Source: Oscillospiraceae bacterium (lineage in GTDB: Bacteria > Bacillota_A > Clostridia > Oscillospirales > Oscillospiraceae). From it: a stretch of 35,033 nucleotides of DNA. Positions within the stretch are counted from its first letter, which is position 1; every line of letters starts with the position of its first letter. A model generated the notes under the pieces. The model saw only the letters and a program-made list of their open reading frames with translations. It was not told the origin of the DNA and searched no databases. Of the stretch, positions 8,517 through 16,724 are shown one piece after another. The position numbers and the translations under genes are program-made. Where the stretch lies: the NCBI GenBank assembly GCA_015068055.1, contig SVLG01000013.1:1-35033 (forward strand). Direction: 5' to 3'.

Positions 8517-9434
8517 TTATCTCCCTTCAAACCAGTTGGGGCTGACCATTTCCTCAACGGTGCCGTCGGCCTTCACGCGATAGCTGCCGCGGCGGGCCAC
8601 CATGCAGTTGCTGCTGATGGCAACGCAGATGCCGGCGATGTGGGTGTAGGCATATTCCACATTGACAGCCAGTACGGAGGTGTCACCGCCGATGCCCATG
8701 ATGCCGACCCCGAGGCTGTTGAGCGCTTCGTAGAGATCTTCCTCAATCCGGCGGAACTCAGGGTCAGGGTTATGGGAGCCAACGGTACGCAGGCAGGCGG
8801 CCTCCTTGGCGAGGTTCGCCGCAATGTTTGCCGTGCCGCCGATGCCAATGCCAAGGACGTTGGGGGGGCAGATGCCGCCGGAGCGGGTGGCATCCACAAA
8901 AGAGTCGATGATAAACTTCTCGATTCCCTTGACGCCGTCGGCAAAGGCCACAACACGATGACGGGTGCCGCCGAAGCATTCGCTGCCGCCACCCTTGGCA
9001 ACGTAAGTTACCTCGAGGTCGCCGCCGGGAACGAACTGATAGGTGAAATTGGGGACGTTGTTGCCCACGTTATCACCGGGGTCATAGCCGGAGAGTGGGT
9101 GCTTCATGGTGGCGCGGAGATAACCTTCCCGGGTGGCGCGGCGCACAGCGGAACGGGTGGCTTCTTCCAGGGCCATAAAGCCGCCTTCCAGCTCACACTC
9201 ATTTCCTACTTTAAAATAGAAAATGGGCCAGCCGGTATCGGGGCAGGCGGGGTTGCCGATGATGGCAGAGCGTTTTATGCTCTCATAGGTGCGGGTGAGG
9301 CCCTCTTTGGCAGCCTCGCGGCTCTCTATGGCAATGGCTTTTTCAAAACCTGCACGCACATCGGGGGCAATATCGGTGGAACCCTTTCGGATAGCATCGA
9401 AGATAGCCTGCTCATACAAAGCTCTCGAAATCAT
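8517..9434 (-). CDS. Fumarase/tartrate dehydratase-type hydro-lyase, alpha subunit
   Basis: 305 residues, the normal size of the Fe-S cluster-bearing alpha subunit of class I two-subunit hydro-lyases. The three expected cluster cysteines lie in GNPACPDTGWP (about residue 60), GGGSECFGG (about 150) and GGICPPNVLG (about 190). Together with the beta subunit it would add or remove water from a 2-hydroxy dicarboxylate such as malate, tartrate or citramalate. The cluster is oxygen-sensitive, in keeping with an anaerobe. It is the first gene of the leftward cluster. The ATG at 9434 has a GGAG box, and the divergent AraC-type regulator lies 179 bases away. Confidence 0.9.
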   Translation of the reverse strand: MISRALYEQAIFDAIRKGSTDIAPDVRAGFEKAIAIESREAAKEGLTRTYESIKRSAIIGNPACPDTGWPIFYFKVGNECELEGGFMALEEATRSAVRRATREGYLRATMKHPLSGYDPGDNVGNNVPNFTYQFVPGGDLEVTYVAKGGGSECFGGTRHRVVAFADGVKGIEKFIIDSFVDATRSGGICPPNVLGIGIGGTANIAANLAKEAACLRTVGSHNPDPEFRRIEEDLYEALNSLGVGIMGIGGDTSVLAVNVEYAYTHIAGICVAISSNCMVARRGSYRVKADGTVEEMVSPNWFEGR

Positions 9435-9471
9435 ACCTTCTCCTTTACAATGTGCATAATTTGTTATTTTT

Positions 9472-9500
9472 ATTTTATCGACAGGAAAGCAGAAATGAAT
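9472..9500 (-). promoter_or_regulatory. Probable activator-dependent promoter of the catabolic cluster
   Basis: On the - strand a TAAAAT -10 (9477-9472) is preceded at 17 bases by ATTCAT (9500-9495), a poor -35. A weak -35 flanked by tandem repeats is what an AraC-type activated promoter looks like. The predicted start site is near 9465. Confidence 0.45.
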
Positions 9501-9542
9501 TGCATTTCATCCAATTCATCGTGCATTTAGTCCAAATTCACA
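9501..9542. promoter_or_regulatory. Tandem 21-bp direct repeats, candidate AraC-family operator
   Basis: TGCATTTCATCCAA at 9501 recurs as TGCATTTAGTCCAA at 9522: 12 of 14 bases are identical and the period is 21 bp, two helical turns. The pair abuts the weak -35 of the leftward promoter, roughly -36 to -77 from its predicted start. A separate inverted repeat, ATGAATTG (9495-9502) with CAATTCAT (9512-9519), overlaps the first copy. Confidence 0.55.
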
Positions 9543-9552
9543 GAAAAGCTAT

Positions 9553-9581
9553 TTTCAATTCCCCTCCTTTTAGGCTATACT
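9553..9581 (+). promoter_or_regulatory. Promoter of the AraC-family regulator
   Basis: TTTCAA (9553-9558), a 17-base spacer and TATACT (9576-9581) make a good sigma-A promoter 33 bases ahead of the regulator's ATG. ACTGT (9579-9583) and ACAGT (9592-9596) form a short inverted repeat over the start site. Confidence 0.6.
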
Positions 9582-9613
9582 GTGAAAAAATACAGTGGGA
9601 GGAGGATGTGTGT

Positions 9614-10501
9614 ATGGCACAGCGCATTACCCTGGACTACTTTAGCGCGGCGGACAGGTACTATAATCTGCGACGAATATGTGACTCTCAGATCAAAGAA
9701 AGCCATTATCACGACTTCTTCCAGATTTGTTATGTGCTTCGCGGACAGATCGAACATTGCCACGACGGGAAGATGATTCCGCTGGGGCGGGGTGATGCGT
9801 TTATCATTCCTCCCGGTCTCAGCCATGAGCTGCGCTTTTTGGGAGATGAGGCCGAGATCTATTCGCTGTCCTTCGATGAAAACATCTTTCATCCCGGCTT
9901 CCCGCAGTCCGGTGCCCACAAGTTTCTGGTGACGCTCCAGGGAAATCATCTGGCGGCCCGGGAGCAGCCGCTGAAGCTGCGAGTGAGTCTGGATTCCGAC
10001 CAGCGCCTTACGGTGCAGGCCCTTATGGAATGCCTTGGCCGGGAACAGCAAAGAGACCACACGGGAGAGATGTCAGCGGCTTCAAGCCTGATCGCGGCCA
10101 TTCTCTATATCCTTTCACAAAGCTATTATCAGCAGCCGCAGAACGTCCAGGAATACAACGAACTGGCGGCGTATAACAATATTCTCAGCAGCTGTACAGA
10201 GTATCTGGACCAGCATTATAATGAGCACATCACACTTGAGGTTCTTCTCAAGCAGTTTGGAATGTCCAGGACCACCTTTTGTACCCTCTTTCCGCAGTTT
10301 ACAGGGTTTTCGCTGAAGCAGTATCTGAGCCGTAAGCGCATCCTGGAGGCAGAGGCGTTGATCCGTTCGCGTCCGGATTTGCCGCTGACTGAAGTGGCGG
10401 AAATGGTAGGCTACGAGGAAATAAGTACTTTTTATCGAAACTTTGTCCGCATTGCGGGTGTGGCTCCTTCCAAATACAAGGAGATCTGCGGCGGAAAATA
10501 A
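9614..10501 (+). CDS. AraC-family transcriptional regulator (cupin sensor)
   Basis: 295 residues. The N-terminal half carries a cupin-type sensor (HYHDFFQICYVLRGQIEHCHDG... and PLGRGDAFIIPPGLSHEL, about residues 30-80). The C-terminal 100 residues form the two helix-turn-helix units of AraC/XylS proteins, ending with the typical EVAEMVGYEEISTFYRNFVRIAGVAPSKY. ATG at 9614 was chosen because AGGAGG lies exactly 8 bases upstream; the frame is open to 9452, but those codons cover the promoter. It is divergent from the hydro-lyase/AtuA cluster, so it probably senses a pathway compound and activates that operon through the direct repeats between them. Confidence 0.9.
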   Translation: MAQRITLDYFSAADRYYNLRRICDSQIKESHYHDFFQICYVLRGQIEHCHDGKMIPLGRGDAFIIPPGLSHELRFLGDEAEIYSLSFDENIFHPGFPQSGAHKFLVTLQGNHLAAREQPLKLRVSLDSDQRLTVQALMECLGREQQRDHTGEMSAASSLIAAILYILSQSYYQQPQNVQEYNELAAYNNILSSCTEYLDQHYNEHITLEVLLKQFGMSRTTFCTLFPQFTGFSLKQYLSRKRILEAEALIRSRPDLPLTEVAEMVGYEEISTFYRNFVRIAGVAPSKYKEICGGK

Positions 10502-10523
10502 AAAAGAGAAAGAAGAGAGAACA

Positions 10524-10811
10524 ATGAATATGAGCGTTTTCGAAGCGGGTATGCTGATTTGCTTTGGCTTTGCCTGGCCTATTTCGGTGATTAAGTCTTA
10601 TAGAAGCCGCAGCAACGGCGGCAAGAGCCCCTGGTTTTCCGGAGTGGTCATTCTCGGCTATATCCTCGGCATTACTCACAAGATGGTGTATAGTCGTGAT
10701 ATTGTGATGGTACTTTACGTTATTAACCTTATGATGATTACGGCGGATCTGCTGATCTGGTTCAGAAACCGTCGTCTTGAGAGACAGGCCCAGGCGGCCG
10801 AAAAAGAATAA
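10524..10811 (+). CDS. Small three-helix membrane protein, PQ-loop-like
   Basis: 95 residues with three hydrophobic stretches (about 5-20, 38-54 and 62-80) and a charged tail. The first helix ends FAWPISVIKSYRSRS, where a proline precedes a polar/basic loop, as in PQ-loop/SWEET half-transporters. The glutamine is not conserved, so that assignment is tentative. ATG at 10524 follows a purine-rich AGAAGAGAG box, and the gene lies 22 bases after the AraC gene, so they are probably co-transcribed before the terminator at 10811. It could be a small carrier or an accessory subunit; nothing here shows a substrate. Confidence 0.7.
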   Translation: MNMSVFEAGMLICFGFAWPISVIKSYRSRSNGGKSPWFSGVVILGYILGITHKMVYSRDIVMVLYVINLMMITADLLIWFRNRRLERQAQAAEKE

Positions 10812-10847
10812 AAAATGTCCGTTCCCTGTAGGGAACGGACATTTTTT
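10811..10847. terminator. Bidirectional rho-independent terminator
   Basis: A 16-bp stem (10811-10826 with 10831-10846) around TGTA carries an A-run before it and a T-run after it. It serves both the + small membrane protein gene and the - ClpE-like gene that ends at 10858. Confidence 0.9.
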
Positions 10848-10857
10848 ATTATGGGGG

Positions 10858-13167
10858 TTATACGGCGAGAACCTGGACCCTGCCATCCTTCACGGTGAGT
10901 CCGACCTGACTTACGGCACCCTGTCGGCTGTCAATGATTTCGGTGGCAATGGCATCCTCCACTTCCTTCTGGATGAGACGCTGGAGATTGCGCGCGCCGT
11001 AGGTGATGCTGTAGCCCTTCTCCGTGAGATAGTCGATAAGGCTGTCGTCCCAGCGGAGTGCCATGCCGCGCTCGGCCATGGCAGTCCGCAGATCGGCGAG
11101 CATCAAAGCGGCAATGTTCCGGAAATTCTCCTCTGTGAGCTTGTGGAAGTAAATGATTTCGTCCACACGGTTGATAAACTCCGGACGGAGGAAGTCGTTG
11201 AGTGCCTTGACGGCCTTTTCCCGGCCCTGCTCATCCACACTCTGGTTAAAGCCCACGCTGCCGCTCTTCTTGTCGCTGCCGGCGTTGGTGGTCATGACGA
11301 TGACGGTGTTTTCAAAATTGACCACGCGGCCCTGGGCATCGGTGATACGCCCGTCGTCCAGAATCTGGAGCAGGATGTTCAGTACATCCGGATGGGCCTT
11401 CTCGATTTCATCAAAAAGAACCACGCTGTAAGGCTTGCGGCGGATTTTCTCGGTAAGCTGACCGGCCTCGTCGTAGCCCACATAGCCCGGCGGTGAGCCG
11501 ATGATGCGGGAGACGCTGAACTTCTCCATAAACTCGGACATATCGAGGCGTACCAGAGACTCGGGGGAGTTAAAGAGATCGGCGGCCAGCCGCTTGACAA
11601 GCTCGGTTTTGCCGACGCCGGTGGAGCCGACAAAGATGAAGCTGACGGGCTTGCGCTTGAGCTGCAGACCGGCGCGGCTGCGCTTAATGGCGGCACAGAC
11701 GGCGTCGATGGCCTCGTCCTGACCCACAATGTGCTGCCGCAGTCGGCTGCCCAGCCCGGCCAGACGCTTGTACTCGTCGGCACGGATGCTGGAGGCGGGG
11801 ATCTTTGTCCACATCTCAATAATGTGTGCCAGATGATCGGCGGTAAGAGAGGGAGCACCGCTGCTTTCCAGAACAGACAGCTCATCACAAAGCTGGAGAT
11901 CCCGGCTTCTCAACTGAGCCAGTCGCTCAAAGTTTTCGTTTTCGGTGTCGGCCAGCAGCAGCTCGCGCTCCTTGTCAAGATCCGCGCGCTCTTTTTTGAT
12001 GGATTCCATGCGCTCAATGGATGCGTCATGGAGGTTCACATCCGAACAGGCTTCATCGATGAGGTCGATGGCCTTGTCGGGAAGGAAGCGGTCGGTGATG
12101 TAACGCTCGGACAGCGTTACCGCCAGTCGGCACATCTCATCGCTGATCTTCACACCGTGAAAGTCCTCGTAGTACTTACGGATGCCACGGAGGATTTCAA
12201 CGCTTTCCTCCAGCGAGGGCTCAGCCACGGTGACCGGCTGGAAGCGCCGTTCCAGAGCGGCGTCCTTCTCGATGTGCTTTCTGTACTCGGTGAAGGTGGT
12301 GGCACCGATCACCTGAATTTCGCCGCGGGAAAGGGCGGGCTTGAGGATGTTGGCTGCGTTCATGCTGCCTTCGGCATCGCCGGCACCCACAAGGTTGTGT
12401 ACTTCATCGATGACGAGAATGATATTGCCTTCCTTTCGGATGTCCTCGATGAGTCCCTTCATGCGGGATTCGAACTGGCCGCGGAACTGGGTGCCGGCTA
12501 CCAGCGCGGTGAGGTCGAGAAGATGTACTTCCTTGTCCCTGAGCTTGGCCGGGACATCACCCTGAACAATCCGCTGGGCAAGGCCCTCGGCGATGGCGGT
12601 TTTGCCGACGCCGGGTTCACCGATGAGGCAGGGGTTGTTCTTTTGCCGCCGGTTGAGGATTTGCAGTACGCGCTCCAGCTCCTCGCTGCGGCCGATCATG
12701 TTGTCCAGCTTGCCTGCCCGGGCCTTGCCGGTGAGGGAGATGCAGTAGTTGTCCAGATACTTCCGCTTGTTCTTTCGCTCGCCGTCCTTGCCGCTGCGGG
12801 CTTCCCGCTCAGGGGCCGGGGAGCTTTCACGGTTCTGGCTGTTCTGCGCGCCAAAGAGGCGGTTCAGAAAGGGGAAGGTGGCCGTTTTGCCGTCGTCCTC
12901 GGTGTCGCTGTCGCTGTTTTCTATTTCAAGGAGGGCGTCCTCGCCGCCGGAGAGGGCCTGCATGGCCTCCATCATCTCGCCGGTGAGACCTTCAAGATCT
13001 TCATCGCTGATACCCATCTTGGCGATGATGTCATCAATGGGCTTGATGTGCAGCTCCCGGGCGCATTTCAGGCAGAGGCCTTCCTGCTGGGAGTTGCCGT
13101 TTTCGATGCGGTTGATGAAGACAACCGCCATGTTCTTTTTACAGCGGGCGCAAAGAGTAGGTTGCAT
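10858..13167 (-). CDS. ClpE-like ATP-dependent Clp protease ATPase subunit
   Basis: 769 residues. A four-cysteine zinc finger (C6, C9, C32, C35) opens the protein, as in ClpE rather than ClpC. It is followed by a charged linker and two AAA+ modules: Walker A GEPGVGKT with Walker B LVIDEVHN in D1, and GSTGVGKT with VLFDEIEKAH in D2. A short coiled M-domain (IKKERADLDKERELLL) lies between them. A VGF tripeptide in the D2 loop (SGSVGFNQS) matches the place where ClpP-partner ATPases carry their ClpP-docking IGF/L motif. It should unfold damaged or regulatory proteins for ClpP. It is third in the operon after DUF5711 and CvpA genes; its start has an AGGAG box. No CtsR gene or clear CtsR box is seen nearby. 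Confidence 0.9.
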   Translation of the reverse strand: MQPTLCARCKKNMAVVFINRIENGNSQQEGLCLKCARELHIKPIDDIIAKMGISDEDLEGLTGEMMEAMQALSGGEDALLEIENSDSDTEDDGKTATFPFLNRLFGAQNSQNRESSPAPEREARSGKDGERKNKRKYLDNYCISLTGKARAGKLDNMIGRSEELERVLQILNRRQKNNPCLIGEPGVGKTAIAEGLAQRIVQGDVPAKLRDKEVHLLDLTALVAGTQFRGQFESRMKGLIEDIRKEGNIILVIDEVHNLVGAGDAEGSMNAANILKPALSRGEIQVIGATTFTEYRKHIEKDAALERRFQPVTVAEPSLEESVEILRGIRKYYEDFHGVKISDEMCRLAVTLSERYITDRFLPDKAIDLIDEACSDVNLHDASIERMESIKKERADLDKERELLLADTENENFERLAQLRSRDLQLCDELSVLESSGAPSLTADHLAHIIEMWTKIPASSIRADEYKRLAGLGSRLRQHIVGQDEAIDAVCAAIKRSRAGLQLKRKPVSFIFVGSTGVGKTELVKRLAADLFNSPESLVRLDMSEFMEKFSVSRIIGSPPGYVGYDEAGQLTEKIRRKPYSVVLFDEIEKAHPDVLNILLQILDDGRITDAQGRVVNFENTVIVMTTNAGSDKKSGSVGFNQSVDEQGREKAVKALNDFLRPEFINRVDEIIYFHKLTEENFRNIAALMLADLRTAMAERGMALRWDDSLIDYLTEKGYSITYGARNLQRLIQKEVEDAIATEIIDSRQGAVSQVGLTVKDGRVQVLAV

Positions 13168-13187
13168 AAAAAGACTCCTGTCTTAAA

Positions 13188-13913
13188 TCAGATTCCCAAG
13201 AATTTGTAGAGAAGATCCTGGCGCATGAACCAGGAAAGAATGGCGCTTTCTCCCAATGTCTCCTGCGAGAGTATGATGCCGGTGAATTTCAGAGCCCAGG
13301 TGATGATATAGCAGAAGAGGAGGCCCTGAACAACACCAAGAACAAGCCCGCCCACATCGTTGAGTATCTCCATATCGGGGATTTTGAAACTGAGGTTTGG
13401 GAGATTGCCGAGGACCGTAAGGATAATGAGGAGCAGGATGAAGGCCAGTATAAAGCCGGCTACATAGGTTATGCGCAGGCAGAGGACTTCGACCAGCGCT
13501 TCGCGAATGTCCATTTCCTGCGTGGCGGCATATTGCTCCGTTTCCTCGGCCAGACGCTGTGCGGTGATGCTGTGGATACCAAGGTGTTCATAGGTGCGTT
13601 TGCAGAAGGACTGGGTTTGATCCGGGTGAGCGGCCAGATAGTCATCCACGGAGATGGAAGCCGTTTCCACGCCACCAATATCGTATTCGGCACGTACCTT
13701 GTCGTTGATGGTCGTCTCCACATAGCCGCTTGCAAAAGGCCGCAGAGCATCGATCACCTCGTAGGAATAGGTGGTGGAGAGAAGATTGGCCCCATAAATG
13801 GATATAATAATCGCGAGAATGCAGAAAACGCTCAAAATCAGGCCGCGCTTATAGCCGGACCAGGTGCAGAGCAGCACGATGAGCAACAGGGAAAGAGTGA
13901 GTACAGCGTTCAT
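13188..13913 (-). CDS. CvpA-family membrane protein
   Basis: 241 residues with about four hydrophobic helices: one at the N terminus followed by the family's GYKRGLILSVFCILAIIISIYGA stretch, and the others near 150-175 and 195-215. A soluble loop lies between. CvpA proteins were named for colicin V production in E. coli, but in most bacteria their role is unknown, with links to envelope stress and bile resistance. ATG at 13913 has an AAGGAG box 7 bases upstream. It sits between DUF5711 and the ClpE-like gene in one transcription unit, which would fit an envelope- or protein-stress module. Confidence 0.87.
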   Translation of the reverse strand: MNAVLTLSLLLIVLLCTWSGYKRGLILSVFCILAIIISIYGANLLSTTYSYEVIDALRPFASGYVETTINDKVRAEYDIGGVETASISVDDYLAAHPDQTQSFCKRTYEHLGIHSITAQRLAEETEQYAATQEMDIREALVEVLCLRITYVAGFILAFILLLIILTVLGNLPNLSFKIPDMEILNDVGGLVLGVVQGLLFCYIITWALKFTGIILSQETLGESAILSWFMRQDLLYKFLGI

Positions 13914-13949
13914 ATCTTGTCTCCTTGGCGTTTGCCCGGAAGTTTATTT

Positions 13950-15092
13950 TTAGGAAAAATGGATGATGTCGGCACCGTAACTGCCCAGAAGCAGGGCCGT
14001 CAGGTCCTCGCGCAGCAGGGCACGGCGGACATTTTCCACGCGCTGGCAGGAAATGTCATCCCGGAAATCGGCTGTGTACAGGGTAACTTCGTCGGCGTAT
14101 TGTACCAAAAGATATTCCCCGCTGACGGAAAGACCGTTGACGGCCCGGCTGATCTCCAGCTCCTCGATTACGCTGCCGTCCGATTTTATGGTGACAAGGC
14201 GGCCCTCGTAGCCGGAGCGGTTATCGTAGAGCAGCAGCGCTGCACAGCCGCCGGTCAGGCAGTAGTCAGCCAGCTTCTGATCAGTATAATCCACGCGGGC
14301 GAGCAGCGTGCCCTCGCTGTTCAGCAGCAGCAATTCGTCCTCCGTTATGGCCGCTACGGTTCCGTCTTCCATGAAATCGAAATCCAGTATGAGTTCGTTT
14401 TCAAGGTGGAAGGAACCGCGTTCCGTTTCCTGATACAGATCAAAAAAGCGGAGAGAACTGCCCGCGGAGGAAACGCAGCTTACCACCAGCCGGCGTCCCG
14501 GCGAAACCCGGGCATTCAGGGGGTAACCGGAAGCATCACAGTCCAGCGTAAAGAGGGGGCTGAGCCCCGCGTTGTATACGGAAACCCGACCTTTGTAATC
14601 CGGGTACTCCGTGACAACGGTAAGGTAACCGTCGTGGCTGAGATCGGCAAAGAGTATACGTTCTTGAAACTGCAGGGGGGCAATATGCCCGTCGTTTCCG
14701 ATGATACGCATCTCCGTACTTCCCACATCGTAAAAAGCACATAAAGAAGCGTCCGATGTGATGGCGGGGCGGTCCATTGCCAGGGACTCCGCCGCAACAG
14801 CACTTCCGTCCTCTTCCAGCAGCTGGAAGCCCGCGGAGGAAACCACAGCCAGCCGGCTGCCGCAGAGCTCAAACTTTTCACCTGCACCGGAAGGATAAAT
14901 GAAAGACGTGCGCGCCGGCTCCGCCTGACGCAGTCCAATCAGCTCCATGGCCCGCTTTATAACCGGGGAGGAGCTGAAAAAACGGAGAAAAAGACCGAGT
15001 ACCATCAGCACCAGCAAAGCAATGAGCAGCGTCTGCAGCAGATTATTCTGTTTTTCGGCGGTACCTGCCGCTTTTTTTGCGCCGTTTGCCAT
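13950..15092 (-). CDS. DUF5711-family membrane-anchored beta-propeller-like protein
   Basis: 380 residues from ATG 15092, chosen because an AAAGG box lies 8 bases before it; the alternative ATG at 15098 is only 2 bases from that box. A cytoplasmic tail rich in Lys/Ala precedes one membrane helix (about residues 20-40). The extracytoplasmic part has repeated strands such as FELCGSRLAVVSSAGFQLLEEDG and DFMEDGTVAAITEDELLLLNSEG, suggesting a WD40/PQQ-like propeller. This matches clostridial DUF5711 proteins, which have no known function. It is first in the DUF5711-CvpA-ClpE operon and has its own promoter at the end of truA. Confidence 0.82.
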   Translation of the reverse strand: MANGAKKAAGTAEKQNNLLQTLLIALLVLMVLGLFLRFFSSSPVIKRAMELIGLRQAEPARTSFIYPSGAGEKFELCGSRLAVVSSAGFQLLEEDGSAVAAESLAMDRPAITSDASLCAFYDVGSTEMRIIGNDGHIAPLQFQERILFADLSHDGYLTVVTEYPDYKGRVSVYNAGLSPLFTLDCDASGYPLNARVSPGRRLVVSCVSSAGSSLRFFDLYQETERGSFHLENELILDFDFMEDGTVAAITEDELLLLNSEGTLLARVDYTDQKLADYCLTGGCAALLLYDNRSGYEGRLVTIKSDGSVIEELEISRAVNGLSVSGEYLLVQYADEVTLYTADFRDDISCQRVENVRRALLREDLTALLLGSYGADIIHFS

Positions 15093-15119
15093 AAGCATAT
15101 CCTTTGTAATTGAAAAGAT

Positions 15120-15148
15120 ATTATATCAGATAATCACAGGAAATTCAA
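15120..15148 (-). promoter_or_regulatory. Promoter of the DUF5711-CvpA-ClpE operon
   Basis: On the - strand TTGAAT (15148-15143), a 17-base spacer and a perfect TATAAT (15125-15120). The -35 overlaps the stop codon of truA (15147-15145). The predicted start near 15113 leaves a leader of about 20 bases. Confidence 0.75.
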
Positions 15149-15924
15149 CGGGAGCTCCCGGAGGTTCCCATCATAATGCCGGCATTGCCCGGATACCAGA
15201 CACGGTTCATGTAAAGACCGCTGGGCGGCATGGTGGGTCCGGTGAGACGGCGGTCGCGGCTTTCCAGAAGTTCGCCGATGCTCGCAGGGTCCAGCTTGCC
15301 ATAGCTTGCATAGACCAGAGTGCCCACAATGGCGCGTACCATGTTATAGAGAAAACCGTCGGCACAGACGCGAACCGTGATCTCATCGCCGCTTCGTTCC
15401 GCCTCACACCAGTAAACCGTGCGCACGGTCGTTTTCGTTTCGGTGCCCACGGAGCGGACCGCAGCAAAGTCGTGGGTACCAACAAAGCCCCGGGCGGCGG
15501 CTTTCATTGCCTCAATGTCAAGCTTTGAGGGATAAAAGCAGACGCGCTTTTCCAGAAACGGATCCCGGATACGGCTGTTGAGAATGCGGTAAATATACTC
15601 CTTTTGAATACAGGAGCCTATGGCGTTGAAGCTGTCTTCTACCTCGCAGGCATCGCTCACCGCGATGTCGCCGGGCAAACGGCTGTTGACAGCCAGAGGG
15701 ACCCGGTCTATGGGTATGCCGCAGTCCGTATGGAAATTCGCACAGTAGCTCAGGGCGTGGACACCGGCGTCCGTGCGTCCGCAGCCGGTGACTTTTACAC
15801 GGTGGCCGCAGATTTTTGTAAGGGCGGCTTCCAGCGTCTCCTGTACGGTGACTTCCGTTTTCTGGGTTTGCCAGCCGTGGTAGGCGCTGCCGTCGTAGGC
15901 AAGGCGCAGGGCAATGTTTCTCAT
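15145..15924 (-). CDS. truA: tRNA pseudouridine synthase A (TruA)
   Basis: 259 residues, normal for TruA, which makes pseudouridine at positions 38-40 of tRNA anticodon arms. The catalytic aspartate is in GRTDAGVHAL near residue 52, and the family's RLAYDGSAYHGWQ opening and FLYNMVRAIVGTL motif are present. The frame extends upstream to 16056, but the MRNIALRLAYDG start at 15924 fits the family and overlaps the end of ecfT by 4 bases (ATGA). This ecfA1-ecfA2-ecfT-truA order is common in Firmicutes. The ribosomal genes rplM-rpsI that often follow are absent and replaced by a new promoter. Confidence 0.95.
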   Translation of the reverse strand: MRNIALRLAYDGSAYHGWQTQKTEVTVQETLEAALTKICGHRVKVTGCGRTDAGVHALSYCANFHTDCGIPIDRVPLAVNSRLPGDIAVSDACEVEDSFNAIGSCIQKEYIYRILNSRIRDPFLEKRVCFYPSKLDIEAMKAAARGFVGTHDFAAVRSVGTETKTTVRTVYWCEAERSGDEITVRVCADGFLYNMVRAIVGTLVYASYGKLDPASIGELLESRDRRLTGPTMPPSGLYMNRVWYPGNAGIMMGTSGSSR

Positions 15925-16724
15925 ATGCCGTGCACCCTGAGCACAATGGAGGCGGCCAAAATCAGCAGGAAAAAGCCCAGAGCAGCAGCGTCGATGCCCT
16001 GCATATGCAGCTCCTTCATGCGGGTGCGTCCCTGCCCTCCCTGATAACAGCGGCATTCCATGGCCGTAGCCAGCTCGTCCGCCCGACGGAAGGCGCTGAC
16101 AAAGAGGGGAACCAGAACCGGCAGCAGCGCCTTGGCCCGCTGCAGCAGGCTGCCGGTTTCAAAGTCGGCGCCGCGGGCCTTCTGGGCGGACATGATTTTG
16201 TCCGTTTCTTCCAAAAGGGTGGGGATGAAGCGCAGGGCAATGCTCATCATCATGGAGAGCTCATGGACAGGGAAGCCCAGCTTTTTCAGCGGGTTAAAGA
16301 GCCGCTCCAGACCATCGGTGATGGAAAGGGGAGAGGTGGTGTAGGTGAGCAGGAAGGTGCCGCTTACCAGCAGCATAATCCGCAGAACCATCAGAATGGC
16401 CCTCTTGAGACCCTCGTAGGTAATCCGGAAAATCCACCACTCCAGCAAAACCCGGCCGTCGGTGTAGAATAGATTGAGAAGACCCGTAAGAACGACGATG
16501 AACAGCAGGGGCTTCAGACCCTTGAAAAGCGCCTTGGGCGGGATGCGGGAAAGGGCGACACAGAAGCAGAGTACGGCGATCATCAGCCCGGCGGAAATCC
16601 AGCCGGCGGAGAGGAATATGGCCACGATGTAAAGCACCACAGCAATGAGCTTGCTGCGGGGATCCAGCCGGTGAACCACGGTGTTGCCGGGGAAGAACTG
16701 GCCCAGCGTAATGTCTTTCAGCAT
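15921..16724 (-). CDS. ecfT: Energy-coupling factor transporter transmembrane protein EcfT
   Basis: 267 residues with about six hydrophobic segments. The start FFPGNTVVHRLDPRSKL is the family's N-terminal signature. The cytoplasmic coupling region contains an Ala-Arg-Gly box (MSAQKARGADF) and the related MECRCYQGG, which contact the two EcfA ATPases. EcfT is the membrane scaffold that pairs with exchangeable S-components for vitamins or metals. Its start lies inside the end of ecfA2 (7-base overlap). No S-component gene is in the window, so this is a shared (group II) module serving S-proteins encoded elsewhere. Confidence 0.94.
   Translation of the reverse strand: MLKDITLGQFFPGNTVVHRLDPRSKLIAVVLYIVAIFLSAGWISAGLMIAVLCFCVALSRIPPKALFKGLKPLLFIVVLTGLLNLFYTDGRVLLEWWIFRITYEGLKRAILMVLRIMLLVSGTFLLTYTTSPLSITDGLERLFNPLKKLGFPVHELSMMMSIALRFIPTLLEETDKIMSAQKARGADFETGSLLQRAKALLPVLVPLFVSAFRRADELATAMECRCYQGGQGRTRMKELHMQGIDAAALGFFLLILAASIVLRVHGI

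Noticed and set aside
9434..9614. A riboswitch or leader RNA in the araC/hydro-lyase gap
   Set aside because: The gap is AT-rich and fully explained by two promoters and the repeats; no conserved riboswitch pattern was recognised.
15149..15160. Perfect palindrome CGGGAGCTCCCG at the end of truA
   Set aside because: It lies in the last truA codons, has no T-run and no sign of regulation; probably chance in GC-rich code.
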